NCBI GenBank assembly: GCA_023407175.1 | Contig: JAEYMU010000056.1 | Location: 248,001-312,000 of the forward strand | DNA length: 64,000 nucleotides | From: Bacillota bacterium | GTDB taxonomy: Bacteria > Bacillota_A > Clostridia > Lachnospirales > Lachnospiraceae | Direction: 5' to 3' | Shown here: in pieces, positions 62,000 to 64,000 of the stretch | Layout: every line of letters begins with the position of its first letter | Position numbering within the stretch: position 1 is the stretch's first letter | Notes under the pieces: model-generated | Database searches by the model: none | Seen by the model: only the letters and a program-made list of their open reading frames with translations | Told to the model about the DNA's origin: nothing | Position numbers and translations under genes: made by a program

Positions 62000-63061
62000 C
62001 TATTCAAATATCCGGTCAATCTTCCCGCGATCAATCATAAGAAAGAGCTGCTCCACCACCTTATCATCCAGAGCTCCGCTTTCCACCTCCTGGGCAAGTA
62101 TCTCCTTTACCTTCCCAATCGGCATCTTCTCCCGGTAAGGCCTGTCCGAATACAGAGCATCGAAGATATCTGCAACACAGAGTATTCTGGTATCAATGTT
62201 GATGTCCTCCCCCTTAAGACCATCCGGGTATCCCGTTCCGTTCAGCTTCTCATGATGACTTCTTACCGGAACAAGGCATTGGCTTAAGGAGCTTAAGGGC
62301 CTGATAATTGTCTCTCCGATCTCCGAATGCTTTTTAATAATCTCATATTCCTCAGCTGTCAGACGGCCCGGTTTGTTTAAAATGCTCTCCGGAACTCCTA
62401 CCTTACCGATATCATGGATGATGCCAGCCGTCTCCAGGTGCTCCAGCCGCTCACCCTTAAGTCCCAGTCTCTCACCAAGCATCCGGCTGATGATACCGAC
62501 TCTTCGGGTATGCCCCTCCGTATATTTATCCTTGGCTTCAATTACATTCGCCAGGGTTATAACCAAATTCTTCGTATTTTCCGTCTCTGCGTGGTAATCC
62601 TTTTTCAAAAGCTCATACAGCCTGGTAATCTCCTGGCTGGAGGCCTTCAGCTCCTTATATTTCGCCTTCAGATCGTCCTCAAGTGCCTTCTTCTCCAGAC
62701 CATTTTGCACTACCTTAATTAAGTCATTGTTATTCCAGGGCTTTTCCAGGTAATAATACAGGCCGATTTCATTGATGCTCTTGATGGCACTTTCCTTGTC
62801 TGCATATCCGGTCAGAATAATCGGAACCATCCCCGGGCATTTTTCTCTTGCACTTTTTAGAAATTCCAGACCGTTCATTTTCGGCATCATAAAATCGGAT
62901 ATGATAAGATCAATCTCCCGGTTTTTCAGCTCGTCACAATCCAGTGCCTGCTCTACATCATTAAAGGCGATGACCTTCTCCTTTAACATCAGCTTAAACA
63001 TCGTCGAAAGGGTTGTTGTTATCATTCTTTCATCGTCTACGACCATAATTGTTCTGTTCAA
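62000..63061 (-). CDS. Response regulator with HD-GYP phosphodiesterase output
   Basis: A 353-residue protein. The receiver domain (1-125) has D56 in IISDFMMP and the KPWNNND ending also seen in the REC-HDOD protein at 25.4 kb. A coiled helix (130-160) leads to an HD-GYP domain with H184 (EGHTRRVG), HD 216-217 (HDIGK), HHE 269-271 and GTGYP (275-279) intact, so c-di-GMP hydrolysis is plausible. The start is a TTG at 63059-63061 with GGAG nine nt upstream. It lies 80 nt after the sensor kinase gene. Confidence 0.88.
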   Translation of the reverse strand: MNRTIMVVDDERMITTTLSTMFKLMLKEKVIAFNDVEQALDCDELKNREIDLIISDFMMPKMNGLEFLKSAREKCPGMVPIILTGYADKESAIKSINEIGLYYYLEKPWNNNDLIKVVQNGLEKKALEDDLKAKYKELKASSQEITRLYELLKKDYHAETENTKNLVITLANVIEAKDKYTEGHTRRVGIISRMLGERLGLKGERLEHLETAGIIHDIGKVGVPESILNKPGRLTAEEYEIIKKHSEIGETIIRPLSSLSQCLVPVRSHHEKLNGTGYPDGLKGEDINIDTRILCVADIFDALYSDRPYREKMPIGKVKEILAQEVESGALDDKVVEQLFLMIDRGKIDRIFE

Positions 63062-63141
63062 TCTGCCACACTCCTTGATGTTATATTATTAAATGCTTTT
63101 CTCCCAAACTGCCCGTTTCCTGGTATAGCCCATATTTCACC

Positions 63142-64000
63142 TTACTCCTGCTGAGTCAAGGGCAGTTTTATCGTAAATTCCGCTCCCTGGCCCGGTTCAC
63201 TTGCCACCGTTATTTCACCCTTATGATTTTGGATAATGCTATAGCATAGATACAGGCCTATACCCAAACCGATTCCCACACCCTTTGTCGTAAATCCAGG
63301 TTCAAAGATTTTTTTCATATTCTCCGGACTAATGCCCACCCCCGTATCGCGAATTATAATATAGATGTAGTCCTCCTTTTGAAGGGTTTGAATGAACAGC
63401 TCGCCTTCTCCTGTAATTGCCTGGGATGCATTCACGATAATGTTCATAAATACCTGGTTTAACTGTCCCGGATAGCAGGGTACCATGGGCAGGTCCCCAA
63501 GCTCCTTATGAACGGTGATACGGTTCTTAATCAGATTGTTGGTAAGCACCAGAACGCTGTTGATGCCTTCATTGATATCCATCTCCTGAAACTCTGCCTG
63601 ATCAAGCCTTGAGAAGGTTTTCAGGCTTTTGATTATCTCAATAATCCTACTACAGGCCAGCAGATTAATGTCATTAGCTTCCTTTAACTGCCCAAGCAGG
63701 GTCAAAAGCTCCTCCTCTGCGGATATTTTTGGATTACTTAAAAGCTCCTGGTAAAGCATGTCTGAAAGCTGCGCGTTGCTGTTAATGGCTCCGATAGGAG
63801 TATTAATTTCGTGGGTAATAGCTGCCATCAGCTGACCGACGGAGGCCATCTTTTCACTCTGGACCAGCTGAGCCTGCTGCTGCTCTATCTGCTGCTTCGA
63901 GCGGACAAGTTCATCATTTTGCTCCTCAAGCTCGGCATTCTGCTGCTCCAGTACCTCCTTTTGCTGCTCCAGGGCTTCGTTATAGCCATGGAGCTTTTTC
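63142..64000 (-). CDS. Sensor histidine kinase (partial, C-terminal)
   Basis: The frame stays open to the right window edge, so the N-terminus is missing. The visible 285 residues begin with a long Glu/Gln-rich coiled coil (EALEQQKEVLEQQNAELE) and the HisKA motif AAITHEINTPIGAI (phospho-acceptor His). The ATPase domain follows with IVNASQAI, RDTGVGISPEN and GIGLGIGLYL. It precedes the HD-GYP regulator on the same strand, its likely partner. The order matches the relay at 24-26.5 kb, with a different output. Confidence 0.85.
   Translation of the reverse strand, partial: KKLHGYNEALEQQKEVLEQQNAELEEQNDELVRSKQQIEQQQAQLVQSEKMASVGQLMAAITHEINTPIGAINSNAQLSDMLYQELLSNPKISAEEELLTLLGQLKEANDINLLACSRIIEIIKSLKTFSRLDQAEFQEMDINEGINSVLVLTNNLIKNRITVHKELGDLPMVPCYPGQLNQVFMNIIVNASQAITGEGELFIQTLQKEDYIYIIIRDTGVGISPENMKKIFEPGFTTKGVGIGLGIGLYLCYSIIQNHKGEITVASEPGQGAEFTIKLPLTQQE

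Noticed and set aside
1..64000. tRNA, rRNA genes, intact transposases, integrases, CRISPR-Cas
   Set aside because: None was recognised on reading either strand.

Overview
The window reads as a chromosomal segment of a strictly anaerobic, low-to-middle GC Clostridia bacterium, most likely Lachnospiraceae. The grounds are strong AGGAGG-type ribosome sites, frequent TTG starts, consensus sigma-A promoters, a T-box in front of serS, an energy-converting [NiFe] (Ech) hydrogenase with its hyp maturation genes, plant-polysaccharide hydrolases (GH43, GH9, GH31 remnant, acetylesterase), and a DnaJ/DUF5685 pair. No species can be named from the sequence alone. No rRNA, tRNA, CRISPR array, intact insertion sequence or prophage was seen.

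Layout. 1-6.7 kb is an accessory, AT-richer and decaying region. It holds an edge-truncated AbiH-type abortive-infection gene with a zinc ribbon, a Fic gene with one in-frame stop, a DUF2804 gene, an MFS sugar transporter with a late frameshift, a frameshifted acetyltransferase plus a fragment of another, a small XRE regulator, and the fused stumps of a C_GCAxxG_C_C gene and a GH31 glycosidase. 6.7-20 kb is a leftward housekeeping block: rlmD, a PflX-like radical SAM enzyme, a TetR-controlled lipoprotein/TVP38 pair with two matching operators, a HhH-GPD DNA glycosylase, a ferredoxin-type aldo/keto reductase, an M20 peptidase, a YfcC transporter, and ftsEX with a coiled-coil partner that lacks a visible hydrolase domain. 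20-26.5 kb holds a methyltransferase, a four-domain CoA-disulfide/persulfide reductase under an autoregulated ArsR repressor, and a two-gene phosphorelay (REC-histidine kinase, REC-HDOD).

26.7-40.1 kb is leftward: a YkgJ cysteine-cluster gene with aguB and aguA (agmatine to putrescine), then echABCDEF-hypABFCDE. The ech-hyp operon runs from a near-consensus promoter at 40.2 kb. Ech couples ferredoxin oxidation and H2 evolution to ion pumping, and the hyp products build its NiFe(CN)2CO centre. Diverging from it is serS with its T-box. A dispersed palindromic repeat, also present near 20.8 kb, sits between riboswitch and gene.

42-64 kb is surface and carbohydrate biology: two paralogous secreted beta-rich proteins beside a secreted subtilisin, the nucleoside phosphorylase ppnP, a cytoplasmic GH9, a membrane/DnaJ/DUF5685 operon, a sialate-O-acetylesterase-like enzyme, a DUF4846 lipoprotein, and a 2237-residue secreted GH43 with five LamG domains built by an in-frame 1395-bp tandem duplication. 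The right end holds a second phosphorelay (REC-HD-GYP, and a histidine kinase cut by the window edge).

The most notable non-genic pattern is a set of small GC-rich hairpins whose 3' arm ends 3-5 nt before a GGAGG-type ribosome site in front of at least five unrelated genes.
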